Shown: positions 40,509 through 49,076 of the stretch, in pieces
Layout: the number at the start of each line of letters is the position of its first letter
How positions within the stretch are numbered: the first letter of the stretch is position 1
Source of the DNA: Gammaproteobacteria bacterium
GTDB lineage: Bacteria > Pseudomonadota > Gammaproteobacteria > Pseudomonadales > UBA5518
Assembly: GCA_016705365.1 (NCBI GenBank)
Contig: JADIYI010000009.1
Location: 124,001 to 188,000 of the forward strand
Direction: 5' to 3'
DNA: 64,000 nt
Translations under genes and position numbers: made by a program
Notes under the pieces: model-generated
The model's database searches: none
Told to the model about the DNA's origin: nothing
Seen by the model: only the letters and a program-made list of their open reading frames with translations

Positions 40509-41744
40509 TCATTGGCCTTCGAGTACCGGGGTGTCCAGCCCGAACGCGGTGTGCAGCGCGCGCACCGCCAATTCGAGGTATTTTTCCGCGATCACGACCG
40601 TGATCTTGATCTCCGAGGTGGTGACCATCTGGATGTTGATGTTCACATCCGAGAGCGCCTTGAACATCGTGCTGGCCACGCCTGCATGCGAGCGCATGCC
40701 GACCCCGACGACCGAGACCTTGGCGATCTTGGCATCGGTGGTGATGCCACGCGCACCGAGCGCGTCGGACACATCCGACAGCACCGCCGCCGCGCGCTGC
40801 AGATCGTTGCGGTGCACGGTGAACGTGAAATCGGTGTTCTTGTCCTCGGCAACGTTCTGCACGATCACATCGACCTCGATATTGGCATCGCCGATCGGGC
40901 CGAGTATCTGGTAGGCGGTTCCGGGCGTGTCGGGCACGCCGCGGACCGTGATCTTGGCTTCGTCGCGGTTGAACGCGATGCCCGCTATCGTGGGTGCTTC
41001 CATGGCGTCGGTATCCTCCATCGTGATCAGCGTGCCCGGACCGTCGACGAAACTCGACAGCACCCGCAGCGGCACCTTGTATTTGCCGGCAAACTCCACC
41101 GAGCGGATCTGCAGCACCTTGCTGCCCTGGCTGGCGAGTTCCAGCATCTCCTCGAACGTGATGCGATCGAGACGCCGCGCCTCGGGAACCATGCGCGGAT
41201 CGGTGGTGTAGACCCCGTCGACATCGGTATAGATCTGGCATTCATCGGCCTTCAGTGCCGCCGCCACCGCGACCGCGGTGGTATCCGAGCCGCCACGCCC
41301 GAGCGTGGTCACGTTGCCGTCTTCGTCGACACCCTGGAAACCGGCGATCACCACCACGTGATCGCGATCGAGATCGGCGCGGATGCGCTGGTCATCGATC
41401 TGGCGGATCCGCGCCTTGGTGAATGCGCTGTCGGTCAGGATCCTGACCTGGCCGCCGTTGTACGAGCGCGCATTGCAGCCGCGCCGGTGCAGCGCCATCG
41501 CCAGCAGGGCCATCGAGACCTGCTCGCCGGTGGAGACCAATGCGTCGAGTTCGCGCGCATCGGGCTGCTCCTGTATCTGTCTGGCCAGCCCCAGCAGGCG
41601 GTTGGTTTCACCCGACATCGCCGAGACCACGACCACCACATCGTGACCCTGGCGCTTGAACGCCAATACCTTGTCCGCGACCGCCTCGATGCGCTCGACG
41701 CTGCCGACGGAGGTTCCGCCATATTTCTGGACGATCAGGCTCAT
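40509..41744 (-). CDS. lysC: aspartate kinase
   Basis: 411 residues. KYGGTSVGSVERIEAVADKV opens the kinase domain; FQGVDEDGNVTTLGRGGSDT is the substrate/ATP region; two ACT domains (from about residue 265 and 345; PIGDANIEVDVIVQNVAEDK) provide lysine/threonine feedback control. First step of Lys, Thr and Met synthesis. It starts 39 bp after alaS in an apparent alaS-lysC operon. Confidence 0.97.
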   Translation of the reverse strand: MSLIVQKYGGTSVGSVERIEAVADKVLAFKRQGHDVVVVVSAMSGETNRLLGLARQIQEQPDARELDALVSTGEQVSMALLAMALHRRGCNARSYNGGQVRILTDSAFTKARIRQIDDQRIRADLDRDHVVVIAGFQGVDEDGNVTTLGRGGSDTTAVAVAAALKADECQIYTDVDGVYTTDPRMVPEARRLDRITFEEMLELASQGSKVLQIRSVEFAGKYKVPLRVLSSFVDGPGTLITMEDTDAMEAPTIAGIAFNRDEAKITVRGVPDTPGTAYQILGPIGDANIEVDVIVQNVAEDKNTDFTFTVHRNDLQRAAAVLSDVSDALGARGITTDAKIAKVSVVGVGMRSHAGVASTMFKALSDVNINIQMVTTSEIKITVVIAEKYLELAVRALHTAFGLDTPVLEGQ

Positions 41745-41783
41745 CGTGTCAATCGGGCTCCCTGCCGGTTTTCAGGCCACTAT

Positions 41784-44381
41784 TCATTGCGCCAGGCGCC
41801 GGCGCACCCAGTCGGGGACGCTGGCGAGCGCCGCCGGCAGCGCGGCACCATCGGTGCCCCCGCCCTGGGCCATATCGGGGCGGCCACCGCCCTTGCCGCC
41901 GACCAGCGCGGCAACCGCGCCAACCAGCTCGCCCGCGGGCACGCGGGCGCTGACATTCTTGCCGACACCGGCCACCAGCGAAATTTTCTCACCCTCGAGT
42001 GCCGCCAGCAGCACCACCGCATCGCCGAGCTTGTCTTTCAACTGATCGACTGCGGCGCGCAGGCTTTTGGCATCGGCGCCATCGAGTTGCGCGGCCAGCA
42101 CCTTGATGCCCTCGATCTCGATTGCACCGGCCGCCAGATCGCTGCCGCTGGCAAGCCGCGCGCGCAGGCGTTCGAGTTCCTTCTCGAGCTGGCGATTGCT
42201 CGCAATCAGCTGTTCGAGCTTTTCGACCGCGCCCTCGCCGCCGGCTTTCAGCAGGCGTGCGATTCGCGCATTGCGTTCCTCGAGCGCATCGAACAGGTCG
42301 AGCGCATTGGCACCGGTCAGCGCCTCGATACGCCGCACACCGGCGGCAATTCCCGCTTCCGCGGTGATGCGCAGCAAGCCGATATCGCCGGTACGCTGCA
42401 CGTGGGTTCCCCCGCACAGCTCCACCGAAAAGCCGCCGCCCATCGTCAGCACGCGCACTTCGCTGCCGTACTTCTCGCCGAACAGTGCCATCGCGCCGCG
42501 CGCTTTTGCGGTGTCCATATCGGTGATCTCGATGCTCACCGGCGTGTTGCCGCGAATCTGCTCGTTGACCAGGCGTTCGACCGCTCGCAGCTCGGCCGGT
42601 GTCAGCGCCTCGAAGTGGGCGAAATCGAAACGCAGCCGGGACGAATCGACCAGCGAGCCTTTCTGGGTGACGTGGGTGCCGAGCACTTCGCGCAGCGCCG
42701 CGTGCAGCAGGTGGGTGGCGGAGTGATTGAGCGCCGTGGCCTGACGAATGGCGGGCTCGACGCGGGCATCGACCTCGGCACCGGTACCCATGCTGCCTTC
42801 GACCATCACTCCATGATGCAGCGTGGCCGCGCCACTGCGCGTCGTATCACGCACCTCGAAGCGGGCACCGGGCAGTTCGATCACCCCGGCATCGCCCACC
42901 TGCCCGCCCGCCTCGGCATAGAACGGCGTGCTCCCGAGCACCAGGATGCCCTGCTGCGCGGCCTCGAGTCGCTCCACCCGGGTACCGTCGCGCACGATGG
43001 CGACAAGCTTCGTGCGCCCCTGCAGACTTTCATAACCGGTGAATACCGTTGCCGCATCGATACCGAGTTCGTGCTGTTCGTCCATCACGAAATGGCTGGC
43101 ACCGCGGGCGCGCTCGCGCTGCGTCTGCATCGCCCGCTCGAAACCCTCTTCGTCGACCGCGAGCCCGCGCTCGCGCGCGATGTCCGCGGTCAGGTCGAGC
43201 GGGAAGCCATAGGTATCGTAGAGCTTGAACAGCGTTTCGCCGGGGATTAGCGGGCCCGTGAGTTCCGCGAGATCCTGCTCGAGAATGCGCAGGCCGGTGT
43301 CGAGGGTGCGCGCGAACTGCACTTCTTCGAGCAACAGGATGCGCTCGATCTGCGCGCGCTTTTCGATCAGCTCGGGATAGGCATCGCCCATCGCCGCGCC
43401 GAGCGGTGCGACCAGCCGATGAAAGAAGGGTTCGCTGGCGCCGAGCTTGTGCCCATGGCGGCAGGCGCGGCGCAGGATGCGGCGCAGCACATAGCCGCGC
43501 CCCTCGTTGGACGGGACCACCCCGTCACTGACCAGGAACGCACAGGAACGGATATGGTCCGCGATCACCCGCAGGGAGGGGCTGTCCGGGTCGCCGGCGC
43601 CGGTCACTTCGCGCGCGGCATCGAGCAGCAGCCGGAACAGGTCGATCTCGTAGTTGCTGTGCACATGCTGCATCACCGCGGCGATGCGCTCGAGCCCCAT
43701 GCCGGTATCGACCGAGGGTTTTGGCAACGCCGCGAGCGTGCCGTCGGCGGCGCGCTCGTACTGCATGAAGACCAGGTTCCAGATCTCGATATAGCGGTCG
43801 CCGTCCTCGTCCGGGCTGCCGGGTGGTCCGCCGGCCACTTGCGGGCCGTGATCGTAGAAAATCTCGGTGCACGGTCCGCAGGGACCGGTATCGCCCATGG
43901 CCCAGAAATTGGATTTCTCGCCGAGGCGGGTAACCCGGGCCGGGTCCACGCCGATCTGCTCGATCCAGATCCGCTCGGCCTCCTGGTCATCCTCGAACAC
44001 CGTCACCCACAGGCGCTCGCGCGGCAGCTTCAGCACCCCGGTCAGGAATTCCCAGCCGTAGCTGATCGCCTCGGGCTTGAAGTAATCGCCGAAGCTGAAA
44101 TTCCCGAGCATTTCGAAAAAGGTGTGATGGCGCGCGGTGTAGCCGACGTTGTCGAGGTCGTTGTGCTTGCCGCCGGCCCGCACGCAGCGCTGCGAGCTGG
44201 TGGCACGGGTATAGGCGCGCTGCTCGCGCCCGAGAAACAGGTCCTTGAACTGCACCATGCCGGCATTGGTGAACAGCAGCGTCGGGTCATTGCCCGGCAC
44301 CAGCGAACTGCTGGCCACGCGCGTGTGTCCCTTGCTCTCGAAGTATGCGAGGAACGCTTCCCTGATTTCCGCACCGTTCAT
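41784..44381 (-). CDS. alaS: alanyl-tRNA synthetase
   Basis: 865 residues, normal length. ATG 44381 begins MNGAEIREAFLAYFESKGHT; upstream in-frame codons lack conservation. The class II catalytic core has FTNAGMVQFKDLFLG and the RCVRAGGKHNDLDNVG motif. The editing domain metal ligands are in NHSATHLLHAALREVLG and CGGTHVQRTGDIG; the C-Ala domain follows a coiled coil. It charges tRNA-Ala. Confidence 0.97.
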   Translation of the reverse strand: MNGAEIREAFLAYFESKGHTRVASSSLVPGNDPTLLFTNAGMVQFKDLFLGREQRAYTRATSSQRCVRAGGKHNDLDNVGYTARHHTFFEMLGNFSFGDYFKPEAISYGWEFLTGVLKLPRERLWVTVFEDDQEAERIWIEQIGVDPARVTRLGEKSNFWAMGDTGPCGPCTEIFYDHGPQVAGGPPGSPDEDGDRYIEIWNLVFMQYERAADGTLAALPKPSVDTGMGLERIAAVMQHVHSNYEIDLFRLLLDAAREVTGAGDPDSPSLRVIADHIRSCAFLVSDGVVPSNEGRGYVLRRILRRACRHGHKLGASEPFFHRLVAPLGAAMGDAYPELIEKRAQIERILLLEEVQFARTLDTGLRILEQDLAELTGPLIPGETLFKLYDTYGFPLDLTADIARERGLAVDEEGFERAMQTQRERARGASHFVMDEQHELGIDAATVFTGYESLQGRTKLVAIVRDGTRVERLEAAQQGILVLGSTPFYAEAGGQVGDAGVIELPGARFEVRDTTRSGAATLHHGVMVEGSMGTGAEVDARVEPAIRQATALNHSATHLLHAALREVLGTHVTQKGSLVDSSRLRFDFAHFEALTPAELRAVERLVNEQIRGNTPVSIEITDMDTAKARGAMALFGEKYGSEVRVLTMGGGFSVELCGGTHVQRTGDIGLLRITAEAGIAAGVRRIEALTGANALDLFDALEERNARIARLLKAGGEGAVEKLEQLIASNRQLEKELERLRARLASGSDLAAGAIEIEGIKVLAAQLDGADAKSLRAAVDQLKDKLGDAVVLLAALEGEKISLVAGVGKNVSARVPAGELVGAVAALVGGKGGGRPDMAQGGGTDGAALPAALASVPDWVRRRLAQ

Positions 44382-44505
44382 GCCATCAACCTGCCTCAGC
44401 CAGCCAGATGCGCCCTGCCAGCCGGACCGGGTGCGCAAAAAGGTCAAAAAGTATAAGCGGCGGGACCGTTCAAGTCCCGCGAGAAAATCCCGTTTTCCGG
44501 GATAA

Positions 44506-44694
44506 CTACTTGCGCTCGCGCTCTTCGAGGCTGAGCTGGCGGGCCTCGTTCTCGAGCATCACCGGAATGTCATCGCGTACCGGGTACGCCAGTCCGCAGG
44601 CGCGGCACACCAGTTCCTGCGCCTCGCGATGGTACTTGAGCGGCCCCTTGCACACGGGGCAGCGCAGGAGGTCCAGCAGTTTCTCGTCGAGCAT
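44506..44694 (-). CDS. Trm112 family zinc-ribbon protein
   Basis: 62 residues: MLDEKLLDLLRCPVCKGPLK, CRACG and AYPVRDDIPVML. Two Cys pairs form a zinc ribbon (CPVC, CRAC). The family includes YcaR; Trm112 relatives activate methyltransferases, but the bacterial role is unclear. Its start overlaps the M23 peptidase stop by 1 bp. Confidence 0.9.
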   Translation of the reverse strand: MLDEKLLDLLRCPVCKGPLKYHREAQELVCRACGLAYPVRDDIPVMLENEARQLSLEERERK

Positions 44695-45533
44695 CAGTTC
44701 GAATCTCCTTGAGCAGCGGGCGCCGCCGGCGGCGCGGGCATCGCACCGGCCAGCAGTTGCGGATCGACACGGGCATCGCGCCAGTTCATGCGCCAGTCGA
44801 GATGCGGGCCGGTGGCACGCCCCGTGGCACCGACCTGGGCAATCAGCGTGCCCGTTTCCACGCGCTGCCCGACGCTGACCAGCACCTTGCTCAGGTGCAG
44901 GAAGCTCGAGGACAGCTCATGCCCGTGATCGATGATGATGGTGCCGCCGGAATAGAACAGGTCCGGCTCGGCCAGCGTCACGATGCCCGGCGCCGGGGCA
45001 TGGACCGGGGCACCGGTCGGCGCGGCCACATCAACGCCGAAATGCGGGCGCGACGGGGCGCCATTGTAAAAGCGCTGGCTGCCGTACACACCGCTGATCG
45101 GCCCGAGTATCGGCCAGGAAAAGCCGGCGGCAAAATCGCTGCGCGGATCATCGCGCCCGCGCGCGGCGTTGACCAGGCGCTGCTCGCGCGCGATCCGTTC
45201 CAGGTCCGCCGCCGAAGGGCTCATGATGTTTTGCGCGATACCGGTCACCCGCTGGATCGCGTACTCGCGCTGTTTGATCGCCAACTCGCGCGTCTCCGCG
45301 CCCGCCACCAGGGTATGGCTTTGCGGCGAATCGCGATCGAAGCCGATCACGAACAAGCCGTCTTCCGATACCCGCAAGGCGCGTCCGTCAAGGCTTACCG
45401 GGGTGCCTGGTGCCACCTGGCCGATTACCACGCCGCCCTGCAACAAGGGGCCCTCGAGTTCCAGCGCAACCGCGGGCAACGGGCCGCACAGCAGCAACGC
45501 GAGCAGCAGTCGATCGAGAATGCCTGACATCAT
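44694..45533 (-). CDS. M23 (LytM-type) peptidoglycan endopeptidase, exported
   Basis: About 279 residues with signal peptide MMSGILDRLLLALLLCGPLP, AVA cleavage region. LytM zinc ligands: His and Asp in PHFGVDVAAPTG, and the HxH in ATGPHLDWRM. It cleaves peptidoglycan cross-links in the periplasm or regulates amidases. ATG 45530 is an equally good start. Coupled to the Trm112-family gene, divergent from greB. Confidence 0.92.
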   Translation of the reverse strand: MMSGILDRLLLALLLCGPLPAVALELEGPLLQGGVVIGQVAPGTPVSLDGRALRVSEDGLFVIGFDRDSPQSHTLVAGAETRELAIKQREYAIQRVTGIAQNIMSPSAADLERIAREQRLVNAARGRDDPRSDFAAGFSWPILGPISGVYGSQRFYNGAPSRPHFGVDVAAPTGAPVHAPAPGIVTLAEPDLFYSGGTIIIDHGHELSSSFLHLSKVLVSVGQRVETGTLIAQVGATGRATGPHLDWRMNWRDARVDPQLLAGAMPAPPAAPAAQGDSN

Positions 45534-45633
45534 GGGGAGCTTCGGTGGCAATGGTTGAACGCTTTTGGCTAAGCTGCAGTCTACCAGAGACCATCGAGCC
45601 CGCGCCCGCCGCAATCGAGGGAGTATTCAGCGC

Positions 45634-46173
45634 ATGGGACGCTACCGGCCACCGGCCGCACGCAAGTCTGCCTATATCACTCCCGAGGGCGAGGCGCGCA
45701 TGCGCGCCGAACTCGAGCAGCTGTGGAAAGTCGAGCGTCCGCAGGTGACCGCGGCGGTGCATGAAGCGGCCAAGAACGGCGATCGCTCGGAGAACGGTGA
45801 TTACATCTACGGCAAGCGGCGCCTGCGCGAAATCGACAGCCGCGTCCGCTACCTCGGCAAGCGTCTCGAGCAGATGCAGGTGATCCGCGAAGTGCCCGCG
45901 GACCGCGCACGGGTGTTCTTCGGCGCCTGGATCAGGCTGGAAGACGAGTCGGGCACCGAGTTGCGCTACCGCATCGTCGGCCCCGACGAGTTCGATATCC
46001 GCCAGGGCCTGATCAGCATGGACTCGCCGATGGCGCGCGCGGTGCTCGGCAAACGCCTCGACGACACTATCCAGGTAAGCACGCCAGGCGGCACCCGGGA
46101 GTACACGATCGTGGCGATCGATTACCCTGCCGGCACCGAATCCAGCGGGATGCAGCATGAATCCGCCCAGTGA
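45634..46173 (+). CDS. greB: transcription elongation factor GreB
   Basis: 179 residues. The N-terminal coiled coil has YITPEGEARMRAELEQLWKV and the acidic tip NGDRSENGDYIYGKRRLREI; the C-terminal domain has VGPDEFDIRQGLISMDSPMA. It stimulates cleavage of backtracked RNA in RNA polymerase. The C-terminus ESSGMQHESAQ is a little long. Confidence 0.93.
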   Translation: MGRYRPPAARKSAYITPEGEARMRAELEQLWKVERPQVTAAVHEAAKNGDRSENGDYIYGKRRLREIDSRVRYLGKRLEQMQVIREVPADRARVFFGAWIRLEDESGTELRYRIVGPDEFDIRQGLISMDSPMARAVLGKRLDDTIQVSTPGGTREYTIVAIDYPAGTESSGMQHESAQ

Positions 46174-46203
46174 GACAGGCCGGCGCCACGCATCGGCCTG
46201 TTC

Positions 46204-46941
46204 GTGACCTGTCTCGCCAATGTGTTTCGCCCCGGCGTGGCCGAATCCACGCTGCGCCTGCTGCAGCAGGCGGGCTGCACGGTCGAGGTGCCGCTGGCCC
46301 AGAGTTGCTGCGGCCAGCCGGGCTACAACGCCGGCGCGATCGCCGCGGCCAAACCGATCGCACGCCAGCTGATCGAGACCTTCGAGCCCTTCGATTACGT
46401 GGTCACACCATCGGGCTCCTGCGCCGGGATGATCGCGCATCACTACCCGAAGCTGTTTGCCGACGAAGCCGCCTGGCAGGCGCGCGCGCTGGCTTTGGCG
46501 GCAAAAACCAGGGAGATCACCCAATTCCTGGTCGATATGCCGGGTTGGGAAGCCGCGCCAGCACAACTGCCCGACGCACGGCAGTTCACCTATCACGACA
46601 GTTGCGCCGGCTTGCGCGAGATGGGTATCAAGGCGCAACCGCGCAAATTGCTCGCCGCCCTGGGTGTATCGCTGAAGGAAATGCAGGGTACCGAGGTGTG
46701 CTGCGGCTTCGGCGGGACTTTCTGCGCCAAGCTGCCGGATATCTCGCTGGCGATGGCCGACGAGAAGATCGCCCATGCGCTCGCGAGCGGCGCCGACACC
46801 CTGGTCGGCGGCGATCTGGGCTGCCTGCTGCACCTCGCGGGAAGGATCGCGGAGCGCGGGCTCGCGCTCGAGGTACGACATGTCACCGAAGTGCTGGACG
46901 GCACGCTCGAGTCGCCCGCGCTCGGCAGCGGGCCGCGCTGA
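46204..46941 (+). CDS. lutA: lactate utilisation protein LutA ((Fe-S)-binding, CCG domains)
   Basis: At least 245 residues. Two cysteine-rich CCG domains are visible: QSCCGQPGYNAG with TPSGSCAGMI, and YHDSCAGLREMG with EVCCGFGGTFCAK. LutABC oxidises L-lactate. The N-terminal strand (RIGLFVTCLANVF) begins before the only common start, GTG 46204; homology suggests about 6 more residues, but no ATG/GTG/TTG exists between the in-frame greB stop and GTG 46204, only CTG 46198. A non-canonical start is possible. lutB overlaps by 1 bp. Confidence 0.9.
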   Translation: MTCLANVFRPGVAESTLRLLQQAGCTVEVPLAQSCCGQPGYNAGAIAAAKPIARQLIETFEPFDYVVTPSGSCAGMIAHHYPKLFADEAAWQARALALAAKTREITQFLVDMPGWEAAPAQLPDARQFTYHDSCAGLREMGIKAQPRKLLAALGVSLKEMQGTEVCCGFGGTFCAKLPDISLAMADEKIAHALASGADTLVGGDLGCLLHLAGRIAERGLALEVRHVTEVLDGTLESPALGSGPR

Positions 46942-48374
46942 TGCACAACACCAGCGAACATTTCATCGCCAACGCGCGCATCGCGCTGCACAACGAGCAG
47001 TTGCAGCCGGTGCTTAACGCCGTAACGCAGTTCCTGCCCGCGGCACGCAGCGCGGCACTCGCGGAAACGCCGGAGTTCCGGGCGCTCAGCGATTACGCGG
47101 TCGCGATGAAGGATCATGTGCTCGAATATCTCGACGACTACCTCGGCGAGTTCGTGACCCATGTACGAGGCCGTGGCGGACAGGTTCACCACGCCGCAAC
47201 GGGCGCCGATCTGAACCGCATCGTGGCCGGGATCTGTCGCGCGACCGGCGCCCGGCGGGTGATCAAGGGCAAGTCGATGGTCGGCGAGGAGACCTCGCTG
47301 AACGAGGCGCTCGAGACCGCTGGCTTCGAGGTGCTCGAGACCGATCTCGGCGAATACATCATCCAGCAGGCGCAGGAACCGCCGAGCCATATCATTGGCC
47401 CGGCGCTGCACAAATCGAAGGAACAGGTCGCACAGCTGTTCCTCGACAAGCACGATCTCGGCCCGCGCCGGCTCGACGATGTGCGGAGCATGGTCAGCGA
47501 GGCGCGCGCGGTGCTGCGCGAGCGCTTTCTCGAGGGCGAGGTCGGCATCACCGGCGCCAATGCGCTGGTCGCGGAGACCGGCTCGTTCATGCTGGTCACC
47601 AACGAGGGCAACGGGGACCTGAGCAGCACCCTCCCGCGGGTGCATATCGTGATCGCGGGCATCGAAAAGCTGGTGCCGACGCTCGAGGATGCCAGCGCGC
47701 TGCACCGCGTGCTGTGCCGCAGCGCCACCGGCCAGGCGACCAGCGCCTATACCACTTTTTATACCGGCCCGCGCGCGCCGGACGATCCCGACGGGCCCGA
47801 GGAATTCCACGTCGTGCTGCTCGACAACGGCCGTCGCGAGATGCTGAACGGCAAGTACCGCAGCATGCTGCGCTGCATCCGCTGCGGTTCCTGCCTGAAT
47901 CACTGCCCGATCTATCGTCATGTCGGGGGCCATGCCTACGGCTGGGTGTATCCGGGGCCGATGGGCTCCGTGCTCACGCCGCTGCTGACCGGGCTGGAAG
48001 GCGCGAAAGAGTTGCCCAATGCCTGCACCGCCTGCGGGCGCTGCGAGGAAGCCTGCCCGATGCAGATCCCGTTGCCCGAACACCTGCGGCAACTGCGCGA
48101 CGACGAACGTGCGCAACACGTTTCTCCGCTCATCTGGCGGCTCGGCGTGGCGGCGATGATGTGGATGTTTCGTTATCCCGCGCTCTACCGCCTGGCCTGT
48201 TCGCTGGCGCGCCCGCTGCTCGGCTGGTTGTCCGCGCACCCGGGACTGATGAAGAAGCTGCCGATTCTCGGCGGCTGGGCGGCGGGGCGTACCCTGCCCG
48301 CGCCGCAATCACACACCTTTCTCGGACAATGGCAGCGCCAGCTTGCCGCCCGTGAGCAGGACACACGCTTGTGA
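46941..48374 (+). CDS. lutB: lactate utilisation iron-sulfur protein LutB
   Basis: 477 residues. The N-terminal LUD domain (VIKGKSMVGEETSLNEALET, GITGANALVAETGSFMLVTN) is followed by two 4Fe-4S motifs, CIRCGSCLNHCP and CTACGRCEEACPMQ. Electron-carrying subunit of the LutABC L-lactate oxidase complex. Start overlaps the lutA stop (TGATG). Confidence 0.95.
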   Translation: MHNTSEHFIANARIALHNEQLQPVLNAVTQFLPAARSAALAETPEFRALSDYAVAMKDHVLEYLDDYLGEFVTHVRGRGGQVHHAATGADLNRIVAGICRATGARRVIKGKSMVGEETSLNEALETAGFEVLETDLGEYIIQQAQEPPSHIIGPALHKSKEQVAQLFLDKHDLGPRRLDDVRSMVSEARAVLRERFLEGEVGITGANALVAETGSFMLVTNEGNGDLSSTLPRVHIVIAGIEKLVPTLEDASALHRVLCRSATGQATSAYTTFYTGPRAPDDPDGPEEFHVVLLDNGRREMLNGKYRSMLRCIRCGSCLNHCPIYRHVGGHAYGWVYPGPMGSVLTPLLTGLEGAKELPNACTACGRCEEACPMQIPLPEHLRQLRDDERAQHVSPLIWRLGVAAMMWMFRYPALYRLACSLARPLLGWLSAHPGLMKKLPILGGWAAGRTLPAPQSHTFLGQWQRQLAAREQDTRL

Positions 48375-48961
48375 GCAACGCACGCGAGCAGGCCCTTGCG
48401 CGCCTCGCCGCCGAGCGGCCGCGTCCCGCAATAACAGGCGAGCCGTTGGCGGCATTCAGCCGGCGTTTCACCCGCCAGGGCGGTGTCTGTGCGACGCTGA
48501 CATCGATCGAGTCCCTGCCTGGCTATATCGCCGGGCATTTCGCCAACGCGCAGGATGCAACGCTCGAAGTCATTCTCTCGAGCGACGCCTTGCTCGCGGA
48601 GGTCGACTGGACCGCGCAGCCGCGACTCCAACCCTGCCCGGCCAGTGACCGCCCAAGAGGAGCGATTGCAGTCACCACGGCATTTTGCGCCGTCGCCGAA
48701 ACCGGCAGCCTGGCGGTGTATCCGCGTGCCGGCGCACCGATGGCGCTGAATTTTCTGCCCGACCGGCTGCTGATCGTGCTGCGCAGGGAAGACGTGGTGG
48801 CAAATCTCGAGGATTTCTGGCGCCGGGCACGCGCGCGCTTCGACAGCATGTTGCCGCGCGGGCTGTGCCTGGTTTCCGGCCCCTCCTCGACCGGTGATAT
48901 CGCGATGAGCTTTACCACCGGCGTGCACGGTCCCATAGAGGTGCATGCGCTGATCCTGTGA
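48371..48961 (+). CDS. lutC: lactate utilisation protein LutC (LUD domain)
   Basis: 196 residues, GTG start overlapping the lutB stop by 4 bp. AVTTAFCAVAETGSLAVYPR and the GPSSTGDIAMSFTTGVHGP end with HALIL are typical of LutC. Third member of the lut operon. Confidence 0.93.
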   Translation: MSNAREQALARLAAERPRPAITGEPLAAFSRRFTRQGGVCATLTSIESLPGYIAGHFANAQDATLEVILSSDALLAEVDWTAQPRLQPCPASDRPRGAIAVTTAFCAVAETGSLAVYPRAGAPMALNFLPDRLLIVLRREDVVANLEDFWRRARARFDSMLPRGLCLVSGPSSTGDIAMSFTTGVHGPIEVHALIL

Positions 48962-49076
48962 GCCCCCGGACCTGCGCCGATCCTGCGGCGGCGGCACACG
49001 CGGCCTGGCTTGTGCTTAAATACGCCGCTTTTCGCTACCCGGCTCGCGCCGGGGCACCGGCACTGCGAGGAAACCC

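Noticed and set aside
40512..43250. Plus-strand open frame of 912 codons opposite lysC and alaS
   Set aside because: Antisense frame in high-GC DNA, His/Arg/Gln-rich, no motif.
46593..48308. Minus-strand open frame of 571 codons opposite lutA and lutB
   Set aside because: Antisense of iron-sulfur genes with intact cysteine motifs.
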